This document shows, piece by piece, positions 1 through 9,581 of a stretch of DNA of 64,000 nucleotides. Under the pieces are notes generated by a model. The model ran no database searches. It had not been told where the DNA came from and saw only the letters and a program-made list of their open reading frames with translations. This DNA comes from Ferranicluibacter rubi (GTDB taxonomy: Bacteria > Pseudomonadota > Alphaproteobacteria > Rhizobiales > Rhizobiaceae), in NCBI RefSeq assembly GCF_011603255.1, contig NZ_JAANCM010000001.1:310001-374000 (forward strand), read 5' to 3'. How positions within the stretch are numbered: position 1 is the stretch's first letter; each line of letters opens with the position of its first letter. The position numbers and the translations under genes were made by a program.

Positions 1-1374
1 GGAGATTTCGGCGAGGTGACCGCTGAGATCGGGCTGCGGGGACGCGCGCTCGGCACGTTCCATCATGGCAGAGAGATGATCGAGGCGCTCTTCGAGGCGG
101 GCGGCGGCTTCGGCGTTGACCAGATCTTCCACGCGCGCGGACAGCGCTTCGATGCGGGAAGCGAGACCATTGTCGGCGGGAAAGGCGAGATCGTCGATCT
201 GGCGCGACAGGTCGACGAGCCGGCTTTCGACGCGGGTGACGCCCGGGCTGTCGGACGTGGACGCCGTGCGGCCGCTCGCAACGATGGCGCGGCTGATCTC
301 GTCCAGACGCGCATCGAGATCGGCGAACTGCTCCTGGAAACGGCGGTCGTCCGGCTGCATATGGCGGCCGATCAGGTCGATGGCCTGTGCCACGGCCACG
401 AGCTTGTCCTCCAGCGCATAGAGCGCCGGGCCATTGTTCATGGTGCCGAGCTGCGACTTGATCTCGTCGAGGCGATAGGCCAGCGCAACGAGTTCGTCGT
501 CGCGGGCGGCATCGAACACGTTCAGCCGGTCCTCGACGCCGGTCCAGCGGCTCTCCATACGGCGCACGCTTTCCTCGCGTGCGAGACCGTCGATCATGGC
601 GCGCATCTCGTCGAGATCGGCGCGCAGGGCATCGCTGTCGGAGGTCGTCGGCTGGCGGCCGAGATCGGCCAGCGAGAGCGAGAGACGCTGCAGGTCCTGA
701 CGGATATCGTGTGCGAGCGCATCGCCCTGCGTGGCGGCGGCGGCGATGCCGTGCATCTCGCTGCGCAGCGACGACATTTCGCGGGAAAGCCCCTGCTCGA
801 TATCGCGCTTCAGGTCCTGGCGAAGGCCGACCAGAGCCGTGGCGATGTCGCGAACGGCGACATCCGACATGGCGGCGGGTGCAGCCTGCGGAACGGGACG
901 GGATACGGCGCGCACCGGCTCGGCCGCGATCCGTGCGGAACGATCATCGTCCAGCAAACGGCGCGGAGGCTGGCGATCGTCATAGGCAGGCATGACGTAG
1001 CGGTCGGGCGAACGGGAGACGGCGGGGGCCGGTGCCGTGGCTGGCGTGGAGGGCGCGCGCGTCTGGATCTGATGGCGCTCGGTCGCCTTTTCCAGACGGG
1101 TGGCGCTCAGCGCGCGCTGGCGCTGCAGGATTTCGGAAATGGCATCGGCACGGGAAACCGGGCGTTCGGCAATGGCGGGACGTGGCTCCACTCTTGCCGC
1201 TTCCGGCGGACGGGCCTCGCGCTTGGCGGGCGCGATCAGGCCTTCGATCCGGGCTTCCAGGCCTTCGATCGTGCGGTTGAGTGCTTCCAGCGAGGAGCGC
1301 TCGCCGTGCCGACCGTCAAGACGCTCGTCGGCCGGCATGCCCATCCGGGGAGGAGTTGATCGCGATCCGTTCAT
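1..1374 (-). CDS. podJ: PodJ-type polar localization protein, N-terminal 458 residues (gene cut by window edge)
   Basis: Reading the minus strand from an ATG at 1374 gives 458 uninterrupted codons that run off the window start. The protein begins MNGSRSTPPRMGMPADERLD and is rich in Ala, Arg, Glu and Asp. From about residue 180 it shows long heptad-like helices (for example the stretches around DLDEMRAMIDGL and RLDEISRAIV), so an extended coiled coil is expected. No signal peptide is seen. In rhizobia a large PodJ (coiled coil, one membrane segment, Sel1 repeats, periplasmic peptidoglycan-binding end) sits divergently beside an acyl-CoA dehydrogenase/fadA/fadB operon, as here, and this context is the main reason for the name. 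PodJ organises a cell pole. The diagnostic C-terminal domains lie outside the window, so another large coiled-coil scaffold cannot be excluded. Confidence 0.7.
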   Translation of the reverse strand, partial: MNGSRSTPPRMGMPADERLDGRHGERSSLEALNRTIEGLEARIEGLIAPAKREARPPEAARVEPRPAIAERPVSRADAISEILQRQRALSATRLEKATERHQIQTRAPSTPATAPAPAVSRSPDRYVMPAYDDRQPPRRLLDDDRSARIAAEPVRAVSRPVPQAAPAAMSDVAVRDIATALVGLRQDLKRDIEQGLSREMSSLRSEMHGIAAAATQGDALAHDIRQDLQRLSLSLADLGRQPTTSDSDALRADLDEMRAMIDGLAREESVRRMESRWTGVEDRLNVFDAARDDELVALAYRLDEIKSQLGTMNNGPALYALEDKLVAVAQAIDLIGRHMQPDDRRFQEQFADLDARLDEISRAIVASGRTASTSDSPGVTRVESRLVDLSRQIDDLAFPADNGLASRIEALSARVEDLVNAEAAARLEERLDHLSAMMERAERASPQPDLSGHLAEIS

Positions 1375-1512
1375 GTTTGCTTTCGCCTCTTCGCCTGGCA
1401 TTCCCCGAACACGACTGAAGGATCAGGCCCCTTGAGCCGGTGGACAAGGCTGCGGACGACTCGGAACGGAACAAGCAGCATTGACCTCTCGCGCCACTTT
1501 CCCGGAACGTGG

Positions 1513-1527
1513 TAAACAAGCCGTTAA
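1513..1527. promoter_or_regulatory. Possible CtrA box upstream of podJ
   Basis: TAAA, seven bases, TTAA (on the minus strand TTAA-N7-TTTA), one mismatch from the classical CtrA pattern TTAA-N7-TTAA. It lies about 140 bp upstream of the podJ start. GANTC sites at 1458 and 1545 flank it. The assignment is inference from a short motif. Confidence 0.35.
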
Positions 1528-1633
1528 CCTGTGGGAGGATTTCGGATTCGGCCTTCGAAAATCCCGGACGACGCCACGCCTTAGGGTGCCGTTCACGCCA
1601 GATTGTTCGGGCAAAATACCGCGAACCTGAATT

Positions 1634-1663
1634 TTGACGTTTACGCGCACGTCAGTTTTTAAT
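1634..1663 (+). promoter_or_regulatory. Palindromic operator and promoter of the fad operon
   Basis: Bases 1634-1655 match 18 of 22 positions of a perfect palindrome with half-site TTGACGTTTAC. The first six bases also serve as a -35 (TTGACG, 1634-1639), followed after 18 bp by TTTAAT (1658-1663) as a -10. Related sequences precede fadD (51645) and the nitronate-monooxygenase-like gene (43108). The regulator is not in the window. Confidence 0.55.
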
Positions 1664-1718
1664 AGAGTGCCCTCATGAATGGCCTTATGAGGTTAGGCCG
1701 CAGGGAGGAAGACAGTCG

Positions 1719-3515
1719 ATGCCCATCTACAAGGCTCCGGTCGAGGATACGCTTTTCATTCTTAACGACGTGCTCGGCATCGAGCGCTACAACAATATTC
1801 CCGGTTTCTCGGACGTGACGCCCGACATGCTGGACGCCATCGTCGGCGAAGCTGCAAAGCTTGCCGAGGAAGTGCTTTTCCCGCTGAACCTCTCCGGCGA
1901 CCAGGAAGGCTGCGTGCGCCACCCGGACGGCTCGGTCACGACGCCCAAGGGTTTCAAGGAAGCCTATGAGCTCTACCGCGAAAGCGGCTGGCTCGGCCTT
2001 GCCGCACCGGAAGAATTCGGCGGCCAAGGCCTGCCCTACACGCTGCACACGGCGATCGGCGAATACATGTCGTCCGCCAACATGTCGCTGACCATGTATC
2101 CCGGCCTGACGCAGGGCGCGATCGCTGCCATCATCGAGCATGGCACGGACGAGCAGCGCGCCACCTACCTGCCGAAGATGATCGCCGGCGAATGGACGGG
2201 AACGATGAACCTGACGGAGCCGCACTGTGGCACCGATCTCGGGCTCCTGCGCTCCAAGGCCGTGCCGCAGCCGGACGGCAGCTACAAGATCTCCGGCCAG
2301 AAGATCTTCATCTCCGCCGGCGAACACGACATGGCCGACAATATCATCCATCTCGTTCTCGCCCGCATCGAAGGCGCGCCCGAGGGGACGAAGGGTATCT
2401 CGCTCTTCATCGTGCCGAAGTTCATCGTGGAAGCCGACGGCACGCCGGGTACGCGCAACGGCGCGACCTGTGGTGCCATCGAGCACAAGATGGGCATCCA
2501 CGGCAACTCGACCTGCGTCATGAACTACGACGATGCGACGGGCTACCTGATCGGCACGGCCAATCGCGGCCTGAACGCCATGTTCATCATGATGAACGAG
2601 GCCCGCCTCGGCGTCGGTCTTCAGGGTCTCTCCGTTTCGGAAATCGCCTATCAGAACGCGGTTGCCTATGCCCGCGAGCGCCTTCAGGGCCGCTCGCTGT
2701 CGGGCATCAAGGCGCCGGACAAGAAGGCCGATCCGCTGATCGTCCACCCCGACATCCGCCGCGTGCTGATGACCATCCGCGCCTTCAACGAGTCCAGCCG
2801 CGCCTTCACGCTGTGGACCGCGCTGAAGTCGGATGTGGCGCATCGCTCTGAGGACGAGGCCGAACGTCAGACGGCGGACGACCTGCTTGGCCTCGTGACG
2901 CCGATCCTCAAGGGCGTGCTGACCGACCGCGGCTTCGACCACGCCGTCATGGCCCAGCAGGTCTTCGGCGGGCACGGCTATATCGAAGAGCACGGCATGA
3001 GCCAGTATGTGCGCGATGCGCGCATCGCCATGATCTATGAGGGTGCGAACGGCATCCAGGCGCTCGACCTCGTCGGCCGCAAGCTCGGCCTCAACGGCGG
3101 TCGCGCCGTGATGGCTCTGTTCAAGGAGATCGGCGACTTCTGCGACGAGAACCGCGGCGACGAGCAGATGACCGCCTATACCAACGCGCTCAAGAAAAGC
3201 CTCAACGACCTGCAATCGGCCTCCATGTGGTTCATGTCGAACGCCATGGCGAAGCCCGACAATGCCGGTGCCGGCTCGACCGACTACATGCACCTTAGCG
3301 GCCTCGTCGTGCTCGGCTACATGTGGGCGAAGATGGCCAAGACCGCACAGGGGCTGCTTGCCTCGGGCGCCGGCGACCGCGAGGACTTCCTGAAGAACAA
3401 GCTGTTGACGGCGACCTTCTACATGGACCGCATCCTGCCCGAGACGGCCCTGCGCCGCTCGCGCATCGAGGCGGGATCGGATACGCTGATGGCACTCGAC
3501 GCCGCCGCATTCTGA
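1719..3515 (+). CDS. Acyl-CoA dehydrogenase, long (about 600-residue) type
   Basis: This FAD flavoprotein performs the first oxidation of beta-oxidation, acyl-CoA to trans-2-enoyl-CoA. The 598 residues contain an acyl-CoA dehydrogenase N-terminal helical domain, the middle-domain motif [13 protein letters not shown] (about residue 165), and a C-terminal helical domain with the catalytic-base motif IYEGANGIQ, putting the base at Glu441. A further C-terminal extension of about 130 residues fits the long FadE-like bacterial subgroup rather than the 380-residue short/medium-chain enzymes. The ATG follows a clear GGGAGG ribosome site. It heads a same-strand series with a thiolase and a hydratase/dehydrogenase, so it supplies their substrate. 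The promoter overlaps the 1634 operator. Chain-length preference cannot be read from the sequence. Confidence 0.93.
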   Translation: MPIYKAPVEDTLFILNDVLGIERYNNIPGFSDVTPDMLDAIVGEAAKLAEEVLFPLNLSGDQEGCVRHPDGSVTTPKGFKEAYELYRESGWLGLAAPEEFGGQGLPYTLHTAIGEYMSSANMSLTMYPGLTQGAIAAIIEHGTDEQRATYLPKMIAGEWTGTMNLTEPHCGTDLGLLRSKAVPQPDGSYKISGQKIFISAGEHDMADNIIHLVLARIEGAPEGTKGISLFIVPKFIVEADGTPGTRNGATCGAIEHKMGIHGNSTCVMNYDDATGYLIGTANRGLNAMFIMMNEARLGVGLQGLSVSEIAYQNAVAYARERLQGRSLSGIKAPDKKADPLIVHPDIRRVLMTIRAFNESSRAFTLWTALKSDVAHRSEDEAERQTADDLLGLVTPILKGVLTDRGFDHAVMAQQVFGGHGYIEEHGMSQYVRDARIAMIYEGANGIQALDLVGRKLGLNGGRAVMALFKEIGDFCDENRGDEQMTAYTNALKKSLNDLQSASMWFMSNAMAKPDNAGAGSTDYMHLSGLVVLGYMWAKMAKTAQGLLASGAGDREDFLKNKLLTATFYMDRILPETALRRSRIEAGSDTLMALDAAAF

Positions 3516-3529
3516 AACTCGAGATTGTA

Positions 3530-3602
3530 CCTTAGAGCGCCGCGCGTCATTCATGACGCGCTAAGGTCGCTCTAACACTTTAAGCTTGCTGCATAATTTT
3601 AT
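3530..3602. repeat. Rhizobial palindromic intergenic repeat
   Basis: Nested inverted repeats: CCTTAG/CTAAGG (3530/3561), TTAGAGCG/CGCTCTAA (3532/3568) and CGCGTCAT-TC-ATGACGCG (3543-3560), followed by a tail ending TGCATAATTTTATC. The pattern resembles palindromic elements scattered between genes in Rhizobiaceae. It lies between the acyl-CoA dehydrogenase and thiolase genes, so it would be transcribed within the operon as a long hairpin. Confidence 0.7.
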
Positions 3603-3652
3603 CGCCTCCACGGATAGATCGACGGCTTTGAGCCGATTGGGAGAACGGGATC

Positions 3653-4861
3653 ATGACTGACGTATTCATTTACGACCATGTGCGCACGCCACGCGGTCGC
3701 GGCAAGAAGGACGGCGCCCTCCATGAGGTGCCGACGCCCCGCCTTGCCGCACGCATGCTCGAAGCGCTGCGCGACCGCAACGACCTCGACACGAATACCG
3801 TCGACGACATCATCATGGGTTGCGTCGATCCGGTGTTCGAAGCCGGCGCCGTGATCCCGAAGGCCGCGGCCTTCGAGGCGGGCTATTCCAACCGCGCACC
3901 GGGGATCCAGATCTCCCGCTTCTGCGCATCGGCGCTCGATGCCATCAATCTTGCGGCCGGCAAAATCGCGCAGGGCGCAGACGACATCGTCATCGCCGGC
4001 GGCGTCGAGAGCATGTCGCGCGTCGGCATGGGCATGTCGGGCGGCGCCTGGTACATGGACCCCTCCGTCAGCTTCCCCGGCTACTTCATGCCGCAGGGCG
4101 TGTCGGCCGATCTGATCGCGACAAAGTACGGCTTCTCGCGCGATGACGTGGATGCCTATGCCGTCGAGAGCCAGCGCCGTGCCGGTGTTTCCTGGGAGAA
4201 GGGCTATTTCGACCGGTCCGTCGTTCCGGTGAAGGACCAGAACGGCATCGTCATCCTCGCCAAGGACGAGCATATGCGTCCGACGACGACGATGCAGAAC
4301 CTCGCCGGCCTCAACCCCTCCTTCCAGATGCCCGGCGAGATGGGCGGCTTCGAGTCCGTCGGCATCCAGGCGCATCCGGAAATCGAGAAGATCAACTACG
4401 TGCACCATGCCGGCAATTCGTCGGGTATCGTGGATGGCGCCGGCCTCGTTCTGCTTGGCTCCAAGGCTGGCGGCGAGAGCCTCGGCGCTAAGCCCCGCGC
4501 CCGCATCAAGGCCTTCGCGAACATCGGCTCCGACCCGGCGCTGATGCTGACCGGCCCTGTGGACGTGACGGAAAAACTGCTGAAGCGTGCCGGCATGACG
4601 ATCGGCGATATCGACCTGTTCGAGCTGAACGAGGCCTTTGCCGCCGTGGTGCTGCGCTACCTCCAGGCTTTCGACATCTCGCACGACATCATGAACGTCA
4701 ATGGCGGCGCCATCGCGCTCGGCCATCCGCTCGGCGCCACCGGCGCGATGATCCTCGGCACGGTGCTCGACGAACTGGAGCGCCGCGACCTCAACACCGC
4801 CCTCGTCACGCTCTGCATCGGCGCGGGCATGGGCACCGCTACGATCATCGAACGCGTCTGA
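3653..4861 (+). CDS. fadA: Acetyl-CoA C-acyltransferase (3-ketoacyl-CoA thiolase)
   Basis: Cleaves 3-ketoacyl-CoA with CoA to acetyl-CoA and a shortened acyl-CoA. The 402-residue length and motifs are typical of a thiolase: nucleophilic Cys91 in SRFCASALD, His358 in [12 protein letters not shown] and the second catalytic Cys388 in CIGAGMG. The ATG follows GGGAGAACGGGATC. It ends 13 bp before the hydratase/dehydrogenase gene, so the two are almost certainly co-transcribed as the alpha/beta halves of a trifunctional beta-oxidation system. It is closer to degradative thiolases than to biosynthetic PhaA by context, but the fold does not separate the two with certainty. Confidence 0.93.
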   Translation: MTDVFIYDHVRTPRGRGKKDGALHEVPTPRLAARMLEALRDRNDLDTNTVDDIIMGCVDPVFEAGAVIPKAAAFEAGYSNRAPGIQISRFCASALDAINLAAGKIAQGADDIVIAGGVESMSRVGMGMSGGAWYMDPSVSFPGYFMPQGVSADLIATKYGFSRDDVDAYAVESQRRAGVSWEKGYFDRSVVPVKDQNGIVILAKDEHMRPTTTMQNLAGLNPSFQMPGEMGGFESVGIQAHPEIEKINYVHHAGNSSGIVDGAGLVLLGSKAGGESLGAKPRARIKAFANIGSDPALMLTGPVDVTEKLLKRAGMTIGDIDLFELNEAFAAVVLRYLQAFDISHDIMNVNGGAIALGHPLGATGAMILGTVLDELERRDLNTALVTLCIGAGMGTATIIERV

Positions 4862-4874
4862 GGGGGAGAGAACC

Positions 4875-7088
4875 ATGACCTACACCAATTTCACCATCGA
4901 AACGGACGCCGACGGCATCGCTCTCGTGACCTGGGACATGCCGGGCAAGTCGATGAACGTGTTCACGGCCGAGGTCCTGCGGGAACTTGCCGCCGTCAAC
5001 GACGCGGTCGTGAAGGACGAAGCCATTAAGGGCGTCGTCTTCACCTCGGGCAAGGCGACCTTCTCGGGCGGCGCCGATCTCTCGATGATCAAGGGTATGT
5101 TCACCTTCCAGGCGGAAGAGAAGAAGAAGAACCCGGAAACCGCAGCGCAGAAGCTGTTCGAGCTTTGCGGCGAGATGACGGGCCTGTTCCGCAAGATCGA
5201 GACCTCCGGCAAGCCGTGGGTTTCCGCCATCAATGGCACCTGCATGGGCGGCGCCTTCGAGCTGTCGCTCGCCTGCCACGGCCGCGTCGCTTCCAATTCC
5301 AAGGCGGTCAAGATCGCCCTGCCTGAAGTGAAGGTCGGGATCTTCCCCGGCGCCGGTGGCACACAGCGCGTGCCGCGTCTCACCAATGCGCAGGATGCGC
5401 TACAGATGATGACGACCGGGCAGACTCTGACACCACAGCGCGCCAAGGCACTCGGCCTCGTACACGAGCTTGCCGCTCCCGAGGCGTTGATCGATGCTGC
5501 CAAGGCCATGATCAAGAACGGCCTGAAGGCTGTCCAGCCTTGGGACGAAAAGGGCTTCAAGGCGCCCGGCGGCTCCATGTGGAGCGCGGCCGGTGCCCAG
5601 CTCTGGCCGGCGGCCTCCGGCATCCTGCGCCGCGAGACCTATGGCAACTATCCCGGCGCGCTGGCCATCGTGAAGTGCGTCTATGAAGGCCTTCAGGTTC
5701 CCTTCGACACGGCGCTGAAGATCGAGCAGCGCTACTTCACGCAGATCCTGCAGACCACCGAGGCTTTCTCGATGATCCGCTCGCTGTTCGTCTCCATGCA
5801 GGAACTCGGCAAGGGCGCACGCCGGCCGGCCGGCGTTCCGAAGTCGGACTTCAAGCATGTCGGCGTCATCGGCGCGGGCTTCATGGGCGCCTCCATTGCC
5901 TACGTCACAGCCGCCGCCGGCATTCCCGTCACCCTCATCGACCGCGACATCGACGCGGCGACCAAGGGCAAGGCGCATTCCGAAGGTTTGGTGAAGGACA
6001 GCGTGGCCAAGGGCCGCATGACGCAGGAGAAGGGCGAACAGCTGCTCGCGCTGATCACCCCGTCCGCCGATTATGCCGACCTGAAGACCGCCGATTTCGT
6101 GGTCGAGGCCGTGTTCGAGGATCGCAAGGTCAAGAAGGACGTGATCGAAGCCGTCGAAGCCGTGCTGTCTCCCGACGCGATCTTCGCATCCAACACCTCG
6201 ACGCTGCCGATCACCGGTCTTGCCGAGAACTCCAAGCGTCCGGCCCAGTTCATCGGCGTCCACTTCTTCTCGCCGGTCGAGAAGATGATGCTGACCGAGG
6301 TCATTCTCGGCAAGGAAACCGGCGACGCGGCGCTTGCCAGGGCGCTCGACTATGTCGCCGCGATCAAGAAGACCCCGATCGTCGTCAACGACACGCGCGG
6401 CTTCTACGTCAACCGTTGCGTCTTCCGCTACATCCACGAAGCCTATGACATGCTGATCGAAGGCGTGCCGGCGGTGATGATCGAGAACGTGGCCAAGATG
6501 GCCGGCATGCCGGTCGGCCCCCTCTCGCTCAACGACGAGGTCGCCATCGACCTGTCGCAGAAGATCCTCAAAGCGACCGTTGCCGATCTCGGCGAACAGG
6601 CGGTCGATCCGGCACATCTCGAACTCGTCAACAAGCTCGTCGATGATCTCGACCGGCGCGGACGCAAGAACGGCAAGGGTTTCTACGACTATCCGGAGAA
6701 GCCGGCGAAGAAGCACATCTGGGCGGGCCTGAAGGATCTCTACCCGCAGAAGTCTGCGGACGAACTCGACGTCCAGACGCTCAAGGACCGCTTCCTCGTC
6801 ACTATCGCGCTGGAAGCCGCCCGCACCATCGAAGAGGGCATCGTCACCGATCCGCGCGAGGCCGATGTCGGCTCCATCCTCGGCTTCGGCTTTGCGCCCT
6901 ATACCGGCGGCACGTTGTCCTACATCGACGGCATGGGCGCCAAGGCCTTCGTCGCCCTCTGCGAGAAGCTGGCGCTAAGCTATGGCGACCACTTCGCGCC
7001 GACACCGCTGCTGAAGGACATGGCAGCCAAGGGCGAAACCTTCTACGGCCGCTTCGACCCTTACGCAAAGGTCGCTGCCGCTGCCTGA
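4875..7088 (+). CDS. fadB: Bifunctional enoyl-CoA hydratase / 3-hydroxyacyl-CoA dehydrogenase
   Basis: Catalyses hydration of enoyl-CoA and NAD-dependent oxidation of 3-hydroxyacyl-CoA. Residues 1-300 are a crotonase domain with the oxyanion-hole segment [12 protein letters not shown] (63-74) and catalytic glutamates Glu129 (GGAFEL) and Glu151 ([14 protein letters not shown]). Residues 326-510 are the NAD-binding domain with GAGFMG (333-338), and HFFSPVEK places the catalytic His at 463. Two C-terminal dimerisation domains follow. At 737 residues it is full length. A strong AGGGGGAG site lies just before the ATG, 13 bp after the thiolase stop. The gene ends at a bidirectional terminator. In rhizobia it is annotated fadB or fadJ; sequence alone does not choose. 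Confidence 0.94.
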   Translation: MTYTNFTIETDADGIALVTWDMPGKSMNVFTAEVLRELAAVNDAVVKDEAIKGVVFTSGKATFSGGADLSMIKGMFTFQAEEKKKNPETAAQKLFELCGEMTGLFRKIETSGKPWVSAINGTCMGGAFELSLACHGRVASNSKAVKIALPEVKVGIFPGAGGTQRVPRLTNAQDALQMMTTGQTLTPQRAKALGLVHELAAPEALIDAAKAMIKNGLKAVQPWDEKGFKAPGGSMWSAAGAQLWPAASGILRRETYGNYPGALAIVKCVYEGLQVPFDTALKIEQRYFTQILQTTEAFSMIRSLFVSMQELGKGARRPAGVPKSDFKHVGVIGAGFMGASIAYVTAAAGIPVTLIDRDIDAATKGKAHSEGLVKDSVAKGRMTQEKGEQLLALITPSADYADLKTADFVVEAVFEDRKVKKDVIEAVEAVLSPDAIFASNTSTLPITGLAENSKRPAQFIGVHFFSPVEKMMLTEVILGKETGDAALARALDYVAAIKKTPIVVNDTRGFYVNRCVFRYIHEAYDMLIEGVPAVMIENVAKMAGMPVGPLSLNDEVAIDLSQKILKATVADLGEQAVDPAHLELVNKLVDDLDRRGRKNGKGFYDYPEKPAKKHIWAGLKDLYPQKSADELDVQTLKDRFLVTIALEAARTIEEGIVTDPREADVGSILGFGFAPYTGGTLSYIDGMGAKAFVALCEKLALSYGDHFAPTPLLKDMAAKGETFYGRFDPYAKVAAAA

Positions 7089-7146
7089 TAGAAGCTGTCA
7101 GCGGGCTTGCTGATGGAACCCGGCCCGGACGAAGTCGATAATGAAA

Positions 7147-7179
7147 AAGGCCGGCGCATTGTGCGCCGGCCTTCTCTTT
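7147..7179. terminator. Bidirectional terminator between fadB and the Tim44-like gene
   Basis: A perfect 11-bp stem (AAGGCCGGCGC, 7147-7157, pairing with 7163-7173) with loop ATTGT, preceded by an A run and followed by CTCTTTT. It sits between convergent genes and can serve both. Confidence 0.88.
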
Positions 7180-7220
7180 TGGGACCTATATCTCTCGGGG
7201 GCAGAGCCGCCGCAACGGGA

Positions 7221-8273
7221 TCAGGATGCCTGGATGGCCGAGACCTGCCACTGGGTGGAGGGCCGGCGGAAGAAGGTCCAGACTTCGGTCGCTTCGGTCG
7301 GGCGATCCGGATCGCCTTCGACGACCTTGCCGGTGTCGCGGTCGCGGGTCACGTCGATGCTCTCGTAGCGCATCGCCACCGTTGCGAATTCGCCGGCTTC
7401 CTCGCGCCAGGATTCGGCCAGGTCACCTTGGAGAAGCTTGACGTCGTGAACTTCGTTGCGAACGCCCTTGGTGGCGTTCTCGCTCAGTTCCTCGGCGAGC
7501 CACGACATGGCTTCCGGCGTCGTCAGGCGGCGCAGGGCACCGTAGTCTTCGGCGCCGTAAGCTGTCTGCACGTCCTTCAGCATGGTCTCGAATCGCTCCA
7601 GATCGGCCGGGCCAATGCCGAGTTCATCCGAAACGGCTGCGGAGCGCGCCGGCTGGGCCTGCGGTGCAGGACCGCCACCGATGCGCGGGATGGAGAAGCC
7701 CGGGCCGCGCGAAGCTTGCGCATTTGCCTGTGCCGGCCCCTGCGCCGGTGAATTTGCTGCTTCGCGGGCGTAGCCGTTGTACGAACTGCCGGTAGCACCG
7801 CCGGCTCCTGCGCGGCCGGTCGCGGGCTGCTGCTGGCGATTGCGAAGGAAGCGCATCAGCAGCATTGCAGCACCGGCGATCAGCGCGAGCTGAAGCAGCA
7901 TGCCGAGGAAGCCGGCAGCGCCGCCGAAGCCGTTGCCCATCATCATGCCGAGCAGGCCGCCGAGCGCAAGGCCGCCGAGCAGCGAACCGCCAAAGCCGCC
8001 AAAGAAGCCACCGGGACGACGCGCGGGCGCGGTCTGGGCAGCACCCGGCTGATTCTGTGCCGCGTTCGGGCGGGTCGATTGCGGGGTCATGGTCCGGTCG
8101 ATCGGCGCCGTGGTGTTCGGGGCCGTACGCGTGACGGGCGGTGCGGAGAAGGTGCGCGTGCCGCGGCTACCGAAGCCACCGCCTGCACGGCGTGCTTCCG
8201 CGAAATCCGTCGCCGTGATGACGAGCGTCATCGCGACCGCCGACAATACTGCAAATTTCTTCAATCCTGACAT
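7221..8273 (-). CDS. Tim44-like domain membrane protein
   Basis: A 350-residue protein with an N-terminal signal/anchor (MSGLKKFAVLSAVAMTLVI), a Pro/Thr/Ala-rich low-complexity linker, a glycine-rich hydrophobic segment with probable membrane spans at about 95-140, and a C-terminal domain (from about 220, PADLERFETMLKDVQ) of the Tim44-like family, ending EVWTFFRRPSTQWQVSAIQ. In mitochondria Tim44 tethers the import motor. The bacterial relatives are common in alphaproteobacteria and are thought to be membrane-associated, but their substrate is not established. The gene stands alone between a terminator and a 175-bp gap before the GDPD gene. Confidence 0.85.
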   Translation of the reverse strand: MSGLKKFAVLSAVAMTLVITATDFAEARRAGGGFGSRGTRTFSAPPVTRTAPNTTAPIDRTMTPQSTRPNAAQNQPGAAQTAPARRPGGFFGGFGGSLLGGLALGGLLGMMMGNGFGGAAGFLGMLLQLALIAGAAMLLMRFLRNRQQQPATGRAGAGGATGSSYNGYAREAANSPAQGPAQANAQASRGPGFSIPRIGGGPAPQAQPARSAAVSDELGIGPADLERFETMLKDVQTAYGAEDYGALRRLTTPEAMSWLAEELSENATKGVRNEVHDVKLLQGDLAESWREEAGEFATVAMRYESIDVTRDRDTGKVVEGDPDRPTEATEVWTFFRRPSTQWQVSAIQAS

Positions 8274-8448
8274 GCCTCATCCCCGTTATCGTTCAACCGG
8301 GTCGCTAGACCCTTACGCTGATATATGGGCACGGATGTAGCGCGTTGAAAGGCTTTTAAGCGTCGTTCACGAAAACGGCATCGGCCGTGACGGAACAGCT
8401 GGGCACAATCGTCCATCCCATGCCGCAGTCGGCACTCTCGCCGTTCGG

Positions 8449-9480
8449 TCAATTCGTCAGGTCGTAGGGAATGCGATAGCCGGTCTTTTCCAGCCAGGCG
8501 ATCAGGGCCTTCGGCTCGTCGGTCTGGATGATGGTCGCGCCACGGTCGATCCAGAAGCCCCAGCTTTCGAGCGGCTTGCCGTCGATGACGGCGCGCTCAT
8601 CCCCGCGTCCGCCCGCCTGCATGCCCGGTGCGCGGTTGATGATCGTGTAGGTGTTGACCCACTGGTGCCAGTTGCCCCGGATGGCGGCGGCGCGGGCCTT
8701 GGCGGAGAACAGCACGCCGCCATCCATCGTCTGCGGTGCATCGTCGGCGTGCCAGTGGACGAGTTCCGCAGCCGGTGCACTGAAGCTCGACGTTGCCTTC
8801 GCCATGAAATCCGCATCGTGTACGGCATCGTCGGCGAGGATGGGCAGGAAGGTGACGTCGGGACCGATCGCTGTCATCAGCGCCCTGGCGTCGGCGATGC
8901 GCCTGTCGTCCCAGAGGTTTTCCTTGACGAGGATCTGCTCCGCCATTCCGAGGCGACGGGCAAGCGTGGCGACCTCCGGCAGGATGTCCGGCGTCAGCTT
9001 ATTGTCGATGTTGACGAGGATGCGGCCGCGGGTCTCGATGAGGGCTTGCTCCAGCGTCGGCACTGTCTCATCCGTCGCGTGACCGTCAGCCTCGACCACG
9101 AGGCGGCAGGTTTTCAGCGTGGCCAATGGTGTCATGCGGGTTTCGCCGCGGCAGGTCGTGGTGCGATCTAGAAAATCGTCGTGCATGAGGATCAGCGTGC
9201 CATCGGAGGACTTGCGGACGTCGAGTTCGATCATCTCTGCGCCGAGCGCGATGGCGTTGCGGATCGCATCGAGGGAGTTCTCCGCGCGGATCATGCGGCC
9301 GTTTTCCTTCCAGCCCGTCCGGTGCGCGACGACCATGATGTGGCTGCGCCAGGCATTGGCGTTCTTCAACCGGTCGAGGACGCGGGCGGTCCGCGTGTTA
9401 TCGACCGCCTGGGCGGGAAAGGTCGAGACCATAGCGATGCAGAAGGCGAATGCGGAGATAAGAAGACCGGTCCGGCGCAT
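8449..9480 (-). CDS. Secreted glycerophosphodiester phosphodiesterase-family protein
   Basis: Predicted to hydrolyse glycerophosphodiesters to glycerol-3-phosphate and an alcohol outside the cytoplasm. A signal peptide (residues 1-25, cut after FPAQA) is followed by a GDPD TIM barrel: His53-Arg54 in VAHRTG, Glu67 in AENS, the metal pair Glu85/Asp87 in IELDV, and His100 in LMHDD, with the PTLEQAL segment later. The 343-residue length and C-terminal WGFWIDRGATIIQTDEP segment fit the family. Ribosome site AAGGG precedes the ATG. No operon partner is evident. A role in phospholipid turnover or phosphate scavenging is inference; no Pho box was seen upstream. Confidence 0.85.
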   Translation of the reverse strand: MRRTGLLISAFAFCIAMVSTFPAQAVDNTRTARVLDRLKNANAWRSHIMVVAHRTGWKENGRMIRAENSLDAIRNAIALGAEMIELDVRKSSDGTLILMHDDFLDRTTTCRGETRMTPLATLKTCRLVVEADGHATDETVPTLEQALIETRGRILVNIDNKLTPDILPEVATLARRLGMAEQILVKENLWDDRRIADARALMTAIGPDVTFLPILADDAVHDADFMAKATSSFSAPAAELVHWHADDAPQTMDGGVLFSAKARAAAIRGNWHQWVNTYTIINRAPGMQAGGRGDERAVIDGKPLESWGFWIDRGATIIQTDEPKALIAWLEKTGYRIPYDLTN

Positions 9481-9581
9481 CGTGCAAGCCCTTTGGACGG
9501 TTGCGTGTCCGCTGGGCTTAGAATCCAGCCGTGACAGCGCCGTGAAGCTGCGATGACGGGAGCATGAAGTGTGATGCGGCC

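Larger units (their letters stand above)
1375..1718. other. Divergent promoter region between podJ and the fad operon
   Basis: These 344 bases carry no credible gene. They hold a CtrA-like box (1513-1527), two GANTC sites (1458-1462 and 1545-1549) on the podJ side, and an operator/promoter (1634-1663) on the fad side. Confidence 0.6.

Noticed and set aside
16-1359. 447-codon plus-strand frame at the window start
   Set aside because: Antisense shadow of podJ. The minus-strand reading has a sensible start and coiled-coil sequence.
1659-3554. 631-codon open frame on the minus strand opposite the acyl-CoA dehydrogenase
   Set aside because: It is a shadow of a high-GC gene: its residues are His/Arg/Ala/Asp-rich with no recognisable domain, and it lacks a ribosome site. 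The plus-strand protein has all family motifs.
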